A stretch of 64,000 bases of DNA, from the NCBI GenBank assembly GCA_009829735.1, contig CM020618.1:31286894-31350893 (forward strand), read 5' to 3'. The notes under the pieces were generated by a model. The model searched no databases. It was given only the letters and a program-made list of their open reading frames with translations, and was not told the origin of the DNA. Source of the DNA: Pyropia yezoensis. Its lineage: Eukaryota; Rhodophyta; Bangiophyceae; Bangiales; Bangiaceae. Of this stretch, positions 30,915 to 43,063 are shown piece by piece (positions within the stretch are counted from its first letter, which is position 1; the number at the start of each line of letters is the position of its first letter). The position numbers were made by a program, and so were the translations under genes.

Positions 30915-31383
30915 TGTGGCAGTATTGACCCCCAGGTAGGGGGGCAACACGTGCCATGCAAGGGGCGGCAGGCCACTAGCCTGATCCGTTCCTCCCCCTG
31001 CATTTGGGTCTATATTCCCTAAGTTTGGGATAGTTAGTTTAGTAGTAAATCCAACTTGGATTTGAGGGTTTTCTGCATTTATCGTCTTGAATTTTCGTGT
31101 GGCTCGGTGGGCAGGTGCTGGGGTGGGAGATTCTGAGTGGCGAGATTCTGAGTGGACCCTGGGGGGATAAGGGGAGGGACAGCGGGGCTTGGCCCTGCGT
31201 CCCCGTCCCGACCAAGAAACTGTTTGACCACACACCATCCTCTTGTTTGTCCGTGGGGGGTTTGCCCCACAAAAGGGACAGAGTGTGTGCGACTTGCACT
31301 TCTTCCGGTTCCCCCGACACGGGAGGCAGCCCTTGCACACCGCCCCAACTTGGGTGCCGTGTGTGCATGTGGTTTTTGCCACA
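30915..31383 (+). repeat. 5' LTR (469 bp) of the interrupted Ty3 element
   Basis: Begins TGTGGCAGTATTGACC and ends TTTTTGCCACA, with inverted TGTGGCA/TGCCACA ends. Followed two bases later by a primer-binding site. Same family as the solo LTR at 20883-21351. Confidence 0.9.
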
Positions 31384-31385
31384 TT

Positions 31386-31404
31386 TGGTGGAGCAGCAGG
31401 GGAC
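31386..31404 (+). other. Primer-binding site
   Basis: TGGTGGAGCAGCAGGGGAC, beginning TGG as required to pair with a tRNA CCA end. Identical to the site at 34292-34310 after a different LTR family, so both families prime from the same tRNA. Confidence 0.75.
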
Positions 31405-31502
31405 AGAGGTAAACTTTACCTCCGGGTGCACCCGGGTGTAGGGGGCCCTCTGTCTCAGAGGAACGGTGGACTTGGACCGTGTCAACCGGATCGTCAGCCA
31501 AC

Positions 31503-33261
31503 ATGGCTAGTTCGGACCCCCCGTCGCCCGGGGAGTACACGGGTGACGCACGTACTTCAGTGCCTTTGAATACTGATGAGACACAGGTGGGTTTACCTGG
31601 GGTCGCAGAGGGACTGGAGGTCCCTCAAGCCAGCAGGACTGGAAGTGCGGGCGGGCAACAGGCCACCCCGACTCAGTCGGGAGTTCACTCGGGTGACACT
31701 TCTGATGTGGGTGGGCCGAAGTCTGGCCACCGTGTGGTATACTCAACGGGAACGTCCCAAGGGGTGAGGACTGTCCCCGCGGGTTCCACTCGGGTTGGAG
31801 CCAACCTTGGCATGGAGCCGTCGCCAACTAGGCTTTCGGAGGACGGTGGACCTCCGTTGGTCGGCGATGGGCTCGCGCCCATGCCCCCGGTTGAGACCCC
31901 TGAGGAACGTGGTTACCCCTCAGGTGGACTCCCGGAGGCGGACAGAGACTCAACTGGAGTCGTCAATCCACGCCTCGCGGAAACTGTCCGTCGGGAGGCG
32001 ACCAATGTGTTGCGGCAGACTTTGCCGGACCTGGTGGTCACGACGACGAATACTATTCTGAATCAGACTGTGGCGAGTTTGCCAGATGGCCTTAATGTCC
32101 AGACCGGATTGGGGATTTCGAGCCCGCAGGCGCAGGGGGAATCTCCCCTGACGCCTATTCCGGGTCGCCCCGAACAGGGGGCGACCCCTGTGACTCCCAA
32201 CGTGGGAGCCGCACCATTCTCGGTGCGGCGTACGCCCCTCACGGGGGAGTTCCCCTCGGAAACGCCGGCGGCTACACCAAGCTCGCCGTACCAGACTACA
32301 GGCACTGAGGGTGAACTGACCCCAGTGCCACAGCGGCTGCTCCCTCAACGTGAGGTGCCGCCCAAGATCCAGGTAGCCAACCCGGTCTACCAGAGGATCT
32401 TTGACTGTGAGACCTACGCCCTCCTCAACAAGTCGGTGGCGTACGGTCCTAACCAGGGCCGAGCCATGGGCCGTGCCAAGAAGAATGCACTTCATTCTTT
32501 TGGGCACAAAGCGGAGTGGGACGGAACTCCCCCCCTCCGTGTCTTTGAGTTCCTACGTCGTTTCAAAAAAGCCTGTGACGACAATGCCATAAGTGAAGGC
32601 ATGGCTTTTTACATGCTACAGGAGTTTACGAAGGGCGACCTGCGGACAGAACTTATGTCCGGCATGCCCAGCTCCTCAAGTGGAGGCGCTGGGGAGGTGA
32701 CGTCCTATTTGGAGCTCGTCAACTGGTTGTTGAGAGCCATGGTTGATGAGGCAGCGTTGGCTTCTCAAGTCGAGGAGTTTACGCACGCCCACCAGGAAGA
32801 GGCGGAGGACGAGTTGTCCTTTGCGGAGCGAGTCCGTAAGCTCAACAATCTTTGTGGGTGTCTTCATCCACAAGCTGTAGTGAAGAGTCGGTTTGTGGAG
32901 GGACTCCATTGGTCAGTCCGGATCGAGACCCGGGAGCATAACACTGCCCGGGCGACCCTGGCCGAGTTGGCCAGGTTCGCCTATCGCAGAGGCGAGGCCT
33001 ACCGCAAGTTGCGGGAGGACCAACGCCAGGAGCGTCCGGCCGAGTTGGCCAAGGAACGGGAGGAGGCGCGCCAGACAACTTGTTAGGAATGCGAGTAAGA
33101 AGTCGGCTACGAACGAAGTACGTTCACGCCGCGAGGGTGGGTCTCGACCGGTCGTCGCGGTCGCCACACCCTCGGCGGAGGAGGCGGACACGTCGTCCTC
33201 GGACTCGTCGTCTTCCTCCCCGCCCTCAGATTCGGACGCCAAGTCGGCGGGAAACGAATGA
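31503..33261 (+). pseudogene. gag: Gag of the 469-bp-LTR element, one frameshift near the 3' end
   Basis: The ATG at 31503 opens 527 codons to a TAG at 33084-33086. The first ~280 residues are Thr/Pro/Gly/Ser-rich. Residues ~300-520 look like a retroelement gag core (YQRIFDCETYALLNKS, FEFLRRFKKACDDN, SFAERVRKLNNLCGC). Around 33070-33080 the coding sense moves to the next frame, which continues as a basic then Ser/Asp-rich tail ending GNE and TGA at 33259-33261. The gag at 34516-36699 also ends GNE. No zinc knuckle was seen. The final TGA overlaps the protease ATG as ATGA. Confidence 0.75.
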
Positions 33262-33927
33262 CCGTTGGGGCTGGTCGTCCGAAGCTCACAACGGCAGCCT
33301 CGGCCAAGTGGGCCAGGAGGACGAACCAACCGTGCCGGATACTGCGGCGACCTAAGGGAGTCCGCCCACCTCGGGTAGGACTCCCCAAGAACGTAAACCC
33401 ACGTCGGGTCATCGCGGTGCTGACGGGTGAGAACTTCCAGGTGGCTGGACGGGTGCAACTTGCCCCCGGCCGCGCCTGTTGTGCCCGTATCGTACTTGAT
33501 ACCGGGTCAGGAGCCTCCTTGATACGCAAGTCGCTATTACCAAAGGAGGTGAAGCTCCAACGCTGGAGGTCCAAAGCTGACCATATGATTGACATCAATG
33601 GTGAGGTACTTCCCATCGTTGGTGCCGTGACCCTACCAACTAGGTTGGGGACCCATGAGGTCTACGTGACCTATGGTGTAGTTGAGAATATATCGGTACC
33701 CCTGCTTCTGGGTACCCCTTATGTTTTTACACAAGTGCCTTTGATTTGTGGCCCTGAGTACTGGGTCAAGTTGATGAATGGGGAGACTATCCCCATCCTT
33801 GGTAAGGGAAAGTCTGTGGCTCCTGTGACAGTCTCACAGTCGAAGCCTGTTTGCTCTGTCGGGGAAGGGTTTACGGCTACCCTGCGTTGGGCCCGTAAAG
33901 TCACGTTGCCCCCCAACTCGGTGGCGC
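33258..33927 (+). CDS. pol: Pol fragment: aspartic protease, cut by LTR insertion
   Basis: Starts at an ATG overlapping the gag stop (ATGA), implying translation by termination-reinitiation. Residues ~70-190 form a retropepsin domain with the active-site motif LDTGSGASLI and the downstream flap and LLLGTPY strand. The coding sequence stops where the LTR at 33928 begins; the apparent stop codon lies inside that LTR. RT, RNase H and integrase are missing. Confidence 0.8.
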
Positions 33928-34290
33928 TGTAGCAATATGGTTGTCCGTATTGTGACCCTAATATCAGGGGGACTACTTCTAATCCTTGGCTTTCAATTTG
34001 AGAGTCCGTACTGGTCACGGTATCTATAAGTTACGTATGACCAGAGGGACTTGCATCTTGGGGTGGAGGGTAGTTAGTAGTGTCTCCGAGGGTTTATAAC
34101 GAGGGGGCCGGTGGCGAATCCACCGCCGGCCAAGGTAGAACAACAAACCCCTCCCATTTGGGCTCCCATCTTGGTCCCGTGGCTTGCGCTCCAAGGACAG
34201 CAACCTTGGCCTCCCGGTGACGTTGGTGCCGATCCCCCTTGGTGAGTGTTCCCTGAGAGTGGACGTGCGACGATACCCTATTGTGCTACA
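33928..34290 (+). repeat. 5' LTR, 363-bp family (copy A)
   Basis: TGTAGCAATATGG..CTATTGTGCTACA with inverted TGTAGC/GCTACA ends. Copies B (46498) and C (50117) share its length to within one base and differ at about ten positions by eye. Possible TATA motif CTATAAG near 34024. Confidence 0.92.
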
Positions 34291-34291
34291 T

Positions 34292-34310
34292 TGGTGGAGC
34301 AGCAGGGGAC
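34292..34310 (+). other. Primer-binding site of the 363-bp-LTR element
   Basis: TGGTGGAGCAGCAGGGGAC one base after the LTR; identical to 31386-31404. tRNA not identified. Confidence 0.75.
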
Positions 34311-34515
34311 GGGTTTCCGTCACCCTTGTGGTGACGCCGTCTTCGGCCCTGGCACACGGATAGGGATCCGGTCCTTTTCTTGTACTCGTGGTGTTGCGAC
34401 CTGATCGATTGTGTTGAGATTTTACCTGTGACTGCGACATACTGTTACTCTCCTCAATCTACCCCCTCGCTCTCTTATTCGTGGTGATCGTTGCGTCGGT
34501 GGACTGATTGTGACT

Positions 34516-36699
34516 ATGTCTACCCAAGAGACGGGGAACGTTCAAGATGACGGATCGGCGTCGACGCCGACTCCGGAGGTGACTACGGGAACCGGGATCG
34601 GTAACCCGATCGATAACATTGAGACGCCAATGCTTTCCGGTGCCGGATCGACGTTTGGCACGGCTCGGACGGCAGGAGGCGGGGGCCCGCCTCAACTGTC
34701 GTCGACCGACCTCACTCCGCCGCCTCCTTCACCAGGGGATTCCCTGATGGCATCATTGGCCCGCATCGAGGCCCGGTTTTCCGGGCTCGACGCCCGTCAA
34801 GATCGGACGGAGGACGCAATGGCAGTGTTGATGTCAACACGGCACACGACGGGACCCCGTCGTGTTCCTCCCACACCGGTACGGTTCGAACCGGCCGGAC
34901 TACTTTCGGAGTCCACCAGGGTCAATCCCGGGGTTGCTACTCCTGGACAACCCCCGGACACAATGGGGTATGGGTCCGACTCGTCGGCAGAGTTGGAACG
35001 GAGTTACACGGAGCGATACGCTCGGAGCACCCGAAGCGGACTCCGCGGACACGACCCGGCGGATACGTACGCCGGGGGAGAGTCGGTTATTGGGGGAGGG
35101 GGTACCCTCTCGCAGTACCCCCACGATGAAGGAGCCCAGGCAACTCGGGTTCCTGAGGTGCCGACGCCTGAAGTACCATCTTCAGTGGTGGAAGCTATGA
35201 CCGCGCAGATAACTGCGAGCCTACTGAAGCGGATGGAGTCCGATGAGTTCGCTCATCAACTGGCTAAGCGACTGGATATCCAGGACGCTGACACGGAGAT
35301 CGTCAACGAGGTCTTCCGGTCGGTTCTTACTCCGGAACGTTATCGTTTGGAGGACCGCTCTACCACCGTATCGGAATCGATGCGTAATACGTCGCATCGG
35401 GCGATCCGCTCTATGCAGACCCTTATGAAGGGAGTCCCTATGTTCGGGGGGCCGAACGGACGCCCGTTGGCAGTCATCGGCTTCTTGACTAGCTTCAAGG
35501 CAGCCGCAGACAAGGCGCTCGTTAACGAGGGGCTGGCCCTGGAGATCCTCCCGTTCTTTGTTGATGAACGGGTGCGAGGCATTCTTCGCCAGGCATCCCC
35601 GATGCCGGGAATGAGGGTCGCGGCCACCCCCATGGATTACCGTGGGATATTAAGGGAGCTGCTGAGCAGCTAACTCAGTGAGGACAAGTGCGAGGACCAC
35701 TATCGGGCCCTTCGCACTGCCACCGCCCAGTCCTGGGAGGATGAGGAGATGTTTGGACGCCGGATCCAAGAGCTCGACTACGAGCTGGGGAAGCTCCTCG
35801 GAGAAGGGGAGCTACGGGCCATCCTGTTCGCAGGAGTACCCAACTACGTGCGGATATCCGCACGGGGCGCCAACACGGCACGGACGAACTTCAGTCGACT
35901 GATGCATATGTGCAAGTCCCTAGGGGACGCCTACCGGGTTCTACACCCGGAGTGTGCCTTGGCCCCGAAGCCCAAGGGCGAGAGAGGCAAGCCCAGTCTT
36001 ACGCCGGTACCGAGGCAAGAGAAGGTGGAACGTAAGGCCGCACCAGTACTGGTGGCGACCGAACATACCCCTATTGGTGAGGATGACCCTCTAGTCGACC
36101 AACAGGGCCACCTGTTGCTACCGGCGACGCCGGTGATTGATGAACATGGTACGGTAGCGTACATCGCCCCGGCTGGAACCCAGTTCCTGGTCAACGAAGG
36201 AACGGGACGGCGCGTCCCGTATGTGCGGACTACGGGGTACTCCCCGGTGACGGGTAACCCTCACCAACCCTTGCCAACATGGGCGGTGCGCACGGAGGCA
36301 CCTCCGCAGATTGCGGGCCGACCCAACCGGTTGGGGGAGTCCATGTTCCGGTTGACCCAAGGACCCAAGGCCTACCAGGGAGCAGGCACTCGGGCGCCCG
36401 AGGGAGGCAACCGTAGCTACGGGGCTACCCCTATGCGAACTCAAGGGGGGACCGGCACGTCCGGGTGTATGTTGTGTGGGGATCCCCAGCACTGGGTGTC
36501 TTCCTGCCCACTCATCCCCGAGGAGTCTCGGCGGGCAGCGGCGCAACGCAAGGCATCCACCGGGGGGTATCCCGCCCGAGCACCCGGACCCGCACCGGGT
36601 AGGCAGCCAGCTCCAGGTGGAGTACTGGCCGTCGAGGGGGCACCTCCTCAGCCGGATGTCCCGGCGGACAGCACCCTACCAAGGGCGGGAAACGAGTAA
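34516..36699 (+). pseudogene. gag: Gag with CCHC knuckle, one in-frame TAA
   Basis: The frame from the ATG at 34516 is interrupted by TAA at 35671-35673 (after RELLSS) and then stays in the same frame to TAA at 36697-36699, about 727 codons in all. The N-terminal third is acidic and Ser/Thr/Pro-rich with a possible coiled coil (MASLARIEARFSGLDARQD). The middle is gag-like (MQTLMKGVPMFGG, then EEMFGRRIQELDYELG). The C-terminal part has a zinc knuckle CMLCGDPQHWVSSC (C-X2-C-X4-H-X4-C). Everything except the single stop looks intact, so the copy is recently dead or the stop is an error or readthrough site. Confidence 0.85.
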
Positions 36700-36707
36700 G
36701 AGGAAGG

Positions 36708-39190
36708 ATGACCGGGGGGCGCTGGGGTTACCCAAGCAAGCCACCCCGGAGTACCGCGGGGAAAGCCCCACGGAGAGCGCGGTTGAGCCGACGCCGCATC
36801 AACCCCCGGGTACACCTTCCGGCCCCGACGACACGGCGTCAGGGGATTGATGACCAACCTCCAAGGTTGGGAGGAGAGGACGGGAAGCCCCGTCACGTTG
36901 AACCAGACAAGGGCCCTGTTCAGGATGCCCGAGCTACACCGGATATCGGTGTAGGACATGTGTTGTTTACCTTGGAGAACTTCAAGGTATCAGCCACACT
37001 GGGGGTTGACCCCCAGTCGACACGATCGTACTACCCTGTACTGGACACAGGGGCTGGACCCAACCTTATCCGGAAGGATACCCTCCCGGACAAGTGGCTT
37101 CCACGAGTCAGAGTGACTCGGGGACCCACCATCAAGGACGCGAATGGTCGACTCATTCGTACGACCGCAGCGATGTCGCTGCAGGTTACCATCGGGGATC
37201 TCACCACGGAAGTTGACTTCCTGGTATGTGAAACGCTATCGGTGCCCTGCATACTGGGGTGCACCTTCATCAACGTTCACGTTGATGCAATCCGGCCAGG
37301 CCGGAGGACCATCGAGCTTCAAGAAGCCGACGGGACTAAGCGAGGACACACGGCTATCGTCAGGGACCTGACGCTACAAGGAAGCCACGTTAACGTGGCT
37401 GAGGTGTACGCAAGCGTCGAGCCGAAGACACTTCGGTTGGCCAAGCGAACTCGCTTTGAGCCGTTGTCAGAGACAGTCCTCCCGGTTAACTGCGACCTCG
37501 CAGGCATCTGCAGAGTCCAGTCCAACCTACGGACGTACAAGCGCCATGGGTTGACCATGGCCAACGGTCTCATAGACCTCCCAGCAGGAGGGTCGTCCCT
37601 CCTTGTGATGGCGAACTACCGCCGTAAGGCAGTCACCCTCCCGAAGGGAACTATCCTCGGGATTGCCGAACTCTACGAAGGAGATATCCTTACCCCTGAT
37701 AAGAAAGGTCAAGTGGAACCACTTGAAGTACTGGCGGTCGCCGAGACCACCGAGCGACAGCAACCCGATGACGGGAAGCCTAACCCATCGGCGGCTCCGG
37801 CGGACCTGCCGCCAAAGGACCAAGAGGCCTTGAAGGCACTGGCCGAGGCTGACCTCGACCACCTTCCCCCTTCGGTAGCCGAAGGGGTACGACGGATGCT
37901 AAGAAAGCATGACGTTATGTGGACAGGCGGGGCCTTGGGGACCATTGGGGCAACCCAACATCGTATAGACCTGGTACCAGGCGCACGACCCGCCCGCTCA
38001 CAACCGCACCGAGCGGGACCTATGCAACGAGAGATCGTTGATGGAGAAGTGAAGAGGATGAGTGAAGCTAAGGTGATCCGACCTTCGATGTCGGAATGGG
38101 GTGCCCCAGTCGTTATTGTGCCGAAGAAGGATCAAACCCCTCGGTTTTGCATCGATTATCGACGCCTCAACTTGGTTACCAAGAAGGACTCATACCCTTT
38201 ACCAAGGATGGATGAATGCATCGACTCCCTGGGGGAGGCTACGGTGTTTACCACCATCGACTGCAATGCCGGATACTGGCAGATCCCGGTGGCGGACGAG
38301 TATATCCCCAAGACGGCAATCGTCTGTCACAGTGGAGTGTACGAGTTCCTAAGGATGCCCTTCGGATTGTCCAACGCCCCCGCTACATTCCAGCGGGCTA
38401 TCGACATCATACTGTCGGGGGTGAAGTGGCGTAACTGCCTATTGTACCTCGATGACGTCATCGTCTTCTCGCGTAACATGGATGACCATGTACAACATGT
38501 TGACGAGGTACTCACCCTCTTGAGGAACGCCGGGGTAACCCTGCGTCTGAAGAAGTGCGCCTTCTTCCAACAGACGGTCGAGTATCTGGGCCACCAGATA
38601 ACCCCTGGTAAACTAGGGGTACTCGAAGCCAATACCCGGGCACTCCGGGATGCCCGGTTCCCTAACACCCAGACGCAGCTCAAGAGCTTCCTGGGAATGT
38701 GCAATGTATACCGACGGTTCGTCAAGGACTTCGCTCGGATAGCTAAACCGTTAACGGTTCTTACGAGCAGTACCTTGCCCAAGGTACTCCAACCCCCTTC
38801 GCCTAGCGAAGAGGAGGCATTCGAGTCGCTGAAGCGAGCCCTACTAGCCCCACCCGTCCTTGCGTTACCGCATAGACGGGGTACCTTCGTCATCGATGTC
38901 GATGCGTGTGATACACAAGTGGGATGCACCCTGATACAGGGAGAGACGTTGATAGGTACCGACAACGTTATCCTGGACCTACGTCCGGTAGGGTACTTCA
39001 GCCGGACACTCAAACCGGCTGAGCGGAACTATAGTGCCACCGAGCGTGAATGCCTCGGAGTTATATGGGCAGTGCAACTGCTCCGTCCATACCTGGAGGG
39101 CTCCAGGTTCATCGTGAGGTTTGACCACGAACCCTACGATGGCTCCTCAACCTTGGTGACAAGGATTCCGATAGCCATGGGAGGCTAGCC
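36708..39190 (+). CDS. pol: Pol 5' part: protease, reverse transcriptase, start of RNase H (ends at assembly gap)
   Basis: The ATG at 36708 lies nine bases after the gag stop in a separate frame. Visible in order: basic N-terminal region; retropepsin with LDTGAGPNLI (~37041-37070); RT with IDYRRLNLVTKKDSYPLPRM and LLYLDDVIVFS (~38440-38470); RNase H start (FVIDVDACDTQVG). At 39132-39134 the first copy has CCC where the second copy has CCCC, which shifts the frame shortly before the Ns. That looks like a contig-end error, because the second copy reads on normally. Confidence 0.88.
37581..39190 (+). repeat. 1.61-kb segment repeated after the gap (probable contig overlap)
   Basis: Bases 37581-39190 recur at 39692-41302, with a single one-base difference noticed (CCC at 39132 versus CCCC at 41243). 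The left copy runs exactly into the Ns and the right copy starts exactly after them. Confidence 0.9.
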
Positions 39191-39690
39191 NNNNNNNNNN
39201 NNNNNNNNNNNNNNNNNNNNNNNNNNNNNNNNNNNNNNNNNNNNNNNNNNNNNNNNNNNNNNNNNNNNNNNNNNNNNNNNNNNNNNNNNNNNNNNNNNNN
39301 NNNNNNNNNNNNNNNNNNNNNNNNNNNNNNNNNNNNNNNNNNNNNNNNNNNNNNNNNNNNNNNNNNNNNNNNNNNNNNNNNNNNNNNNNNNNNNNNNNNN
39401 NNNNNNNNNNNNNNNNNNNNNNNNNNNNNNNNNNNNNNNNNNNNNNNNNNNNNNNNNNNNNNNNNNNNNNNNNNNNNNNNNNNNNNNNNNNNNNNNNNNN
39501 NNNNNNNNNNNNNNNNNNNNNNNNNNNNNNNNNNNNNNNNNNNNNNNNNNNNNNNNNNNNNNNNNNNNNNNNNNNNNNNNNNNNNNNNNNNNNNNNNNNN
39601 NNNNNNNNNNNNNNNNNNNNNNNNNNNNNNNNNNNNNNNNNNNNNNNNNNNNNNNNNNNNNNNNNNNNNNNNNNNNNNNNNNNNNNNNNN
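39191..39690. other. Assembly gap of 500 N
   Basis: All N. The identical flanking sequence indicates a placeholder gap rather than missing DNA. Confidence 0.98.
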
Positions 39691-42600
39691 TCCAGCAGGA
39701 GGGTCGTCCCTCCTTGTGATGGCGAACTACCGCCGTAAGGCAGTCACCCTCCCGAAGGGAACTATCCTCGGGATTGCCGAACTCTACGAAGGAGATATCC
39801 TTACCCCTGATAAGAAAGGTCAAGTGGAACCACTTGAAGTACTGGCGGTCGCCGAGACCACCGAGCGACAGCAACCCGATGACGGGAAGCCTAACCCATC
39901 GGCGGCTCCGGCGGACCTGCCGCCAAAGGACCAAGAGGCCTTGAAGGCACTGGCCGAGGCTGACCTCGACCACCTTCCCCCTTCGGTAGCCGAAGGGGTA
40001 CGACGGATGCTAAGAAAGCATGACGTTATGTGGACAGGCGGGGCCTTGGGGACCATTGGGGCAACCCAACATCGTATAGACCTGGTACCAGGCGCACGAC
40101 CCGCCCGCTCACAACCGCACCGAGCGGGACCTATGCAACGAGAGATCGTTGATGGAGAAGTGAAGAGGATGAGTGAAGCTAAGGTGATCCGACCTTCGAT
40201 GTCGGAATGGGGTGCCCCAGTCGTTATTGTGCCGAAGAAGGATCAAACCCCTCGGTTTTGCATCGATTATCGACGCCTCAACTTGGTTACCAAGAAGGAC
40301 TCATACCCTTTACCAAGGATGGATGAATGCATCGACTCCCTGGGGGAGGCTACGGTGTTTACCACCATCGACTGCAATGCCGGATACTGGCAGATCCCGG
40401 TGGCGGACGAGTATATCCCCAAGACGGCAATCGTCTGTCACAGTGGAGTGTACGAGTTCCTAAGGATGCCCTTCGGATTGTCCAACGCCCCCGCTACATT
40501 CCAGCGGGCTATCGACATCATACTGTCGGGGGTGAAGTGGCGTAACTGCCTATTGTACCTCGATGACGTCATCGTCTTCTCGCGTAACATGGATGACCAT
40601 GTACAACATGTTGACGAGGTACTCACCCTCTTGAGGAACGCCGGGGTAACCCTGCGTCTGAAGAAGTGCGCCTTCTTCCAACAGACGGTCGAGTATCTGG
40701 GCCACCAGATAACCCCTGGTAAACTAGGGGTACTCGAAGCCAATACCCGGGCACTCCGGGATGCCCGGTTCCCTAACACCCAGACGCAGCTCAAGAGCTT
40801 CCTGGGAATGTGCAATGTATACCGACGGTTCGTCAAGGACTTCGCTCGGATAGCTAAACCGTTAACGGTTCTTACGAGCAGTACCTTGCCCAAGGTACTC
40901 CAACCCCCTTCGCCTAGCGAAGAGGAGGCATTCGAGTCGCTGAAGCGAGCCCTACTAGCCCCACCCGTCCTTGCGTTACCGCATAGACGGGGTACCTTCG
41001 TCATCGATGTCGATGCGTGTGATACACAAGTGGGATGCACCCTGATACAGGGAGAGACGTTGATAGGTACCGACAACGTTATCCTGGACCTACGTCCGGT
41101 AGGGTACTTCAGCCGGACACTCAAACCGGCTGAGCGGAACTATAGTGCCACCGAGCGTGAATGCCTCGGAGTTATATGGGCAGTGCAACTGCTCCGTCCA
41201 TACCTGGAGGGCTCCAGGTTCATCGTGAGGTTTGACCACGAACCCCTACGATGGCTCCTCAACCTTGGTGACAAGGATTCCGATAGCCATGGGAGGCTAG
41301 CCCGATGGAGGCTGAAGATGGCCGAGCACGACTACCGCACGGTGTATAAGGCTGGGTCAACCCACCACCTCGGAGACGCGTTGTCTCGACTCGACACCCC
41401 GAGCGGGGACACCCGCCCGGTGGACGAGGACATCCCGGTAGTACCGGTGTGCATGGTGGGTAATGCTACCCAGGGTATGGCTGACCATACCATGGCACAC
41501 CTTGCGTGCCCATTGACCCTCGCGGACTTCCGCGAGGCACAGGCCAACGACGATGACTGTAGACGTCATCGTGCTAACCTCCTGGCCGGTACGGCCGGCA
41601 TCTTCTCCGAGAACGAAGACGGACTCATATACCGGCGGGCACCCGCGGATGGACGACATCAAGTCGTAGTTCCCGTGTCCTTACGGCAAGCCGTCATGAA
41701 CCGAGAACATGAGAACCCTACAGCCGGACACCCGGGGGGTTCACGTATGTTCGCAGCAATGCGAAGGTTCTTCTACTGGCCAGCAATGGCCGTCGACGTG
41801 GTCGACCACGTAAGGGGATGCCACCCCTGTGCACGTAACCGCATGAGTCTACATAGGCGGGCGTCTGCCATGAAGCTATTCCCACCTGATGGGCCCAACG
41901 AGCAAGTCGCTATCGACATACTCGGGCCACTTCCGATAACGGAAGAAGGGAACAGGTACATCCTGGTCATGTCTGACCGCTTCACTAAGCTGTGAAGAGC
42001 GGCAGCCGTCCCAAATGATACGGCATACACGATCATGAACGCAGTGGTTGACCACTGGATCAGTGCATACGGAGTCATGAAGCAACTCCTCTCCGATAAC
42101 GGAGCAAACCTTACGTCGGCATTCTGCACTAAGGTTCTGGGCATGTTCGGTATCGAACCACGTCGGGCATCCGACTACCACCCGCAGTCCAACGGGCAGG
42201 TGGAGCGGTTCAACCGCACCATCGTAAAGATGCTACAGTGCTACGTGGCCGAGCACACGAACACTTGGGACAGGCTTCTGTCCGTACTCACCCTGGCATA
42301 CAATGCCAGGCCACATCGGAGCACAAACATTGCTCCGCTGGAGTGGGTCATGCCACTAGGCGTCGGTAACTTGACGCTGCCACCCGGCAGGTGCACTCGG
42401 TATGATACACCGAAGGGCCGACCCGCCGAACGCATCCACCTAGCTTGGTTGGCCAAGCTATCGTGGATGATTCCTAAGCTCAAGGGTGCCCTTGACAGAA
42501 CACAACTTCGGTATAAGAAGAACTTCGACGCCCGACTACGGGTGCGCAACGCAACCCTGGTAACAGGTGACTGGGTCTATATCAGACACCAGAAGTTCCG

Positions 42601-42985
42601 AGGGAACAAGCTTATGCAACCGGTCAAGGGACCGTACCAGATCCTCCACAGAGATGACCACTCTGTTATCTTACACTCCGATACGGAGATTCAACGCATC
42701 AGCATGAATGACGTCACACCTGCTCCGATGCCGGAACAGCCTCAGCCGGTACCGGCTGGGTTGCTACATGAAGCTCTTACAACCCACCGGTCAGATGACC
42801 CGGTGGGACCGGATGGGATTCCATACCAGGTAGAGAGCGTGGTCGGACACACCGACCCGGACCTACCAGGACCCTGGTACGTCAAGGTTATGTGGGTCGG
42901 ATACGACTCACCCACCTGGGAACAGGCGGCAAATATACCCCGCCAACTCCTCATGCCGTACATGAGGCGACGACGCCTACTGTAA
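39691..42985 (+). pseudogene. pol: Pol 3' part: RT (repeated), RNase H, integrase, chromodomain; one in-frame TGA
   Basis: After the gap the frame repeats the RT region, continues through RNase H (FDHEPLRWLL, HHLGDALSRLD) and the integrase zinc motif (HENPTAGH..CHPCAR), then the first catalytic Asp (VAIDILGPLP). A TGA at 41993-41995 follows SDRFTKL. The same frame resumes with LLSDNGANLTSAFC (second Asp) and HPQSNGQVERFNRT (Glu). The C terminus carries a chromodomain-like segment (WYVKVMWVGYDSPTWEQ). With the TGA, integrase is cut between its catalytic residues, so the copy is non-autonomous unless the stop is read through or is an error. Confidence 0.87.
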
Positions 42986-43063
42986 CAACCCAACCGACAC
43001 CGACTTCGGCTGTTGGGGGGTGAGGCTTATACCTACTAAGTAGGGTGTGACGTGGTTACGGCA

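Larger units (their letters stand above)
30915..33927 (+). mobile_element. Ty3-type element with 469-bp LTR, 5' half only (interrupted)
   Basis: 5' LTR, primer-binding site, gag and protease are present in plus orientation. At 33928 the coding sequence is abruptly replaced by the LTR of another Ty3 family. No continuation (RT, integrase, 3' LTR) was recognised after 50480, so the rest is lost or outside the window. Broken gag and truncated pol make it non-functional. Confidence 0.85.

Noticed and set aside
37581-41302. Genuine tandem duplication of pol
   Set aside because: The duplicated ends coincide exactly with the edges of the N gap, so an assembly overlap is far more likely.
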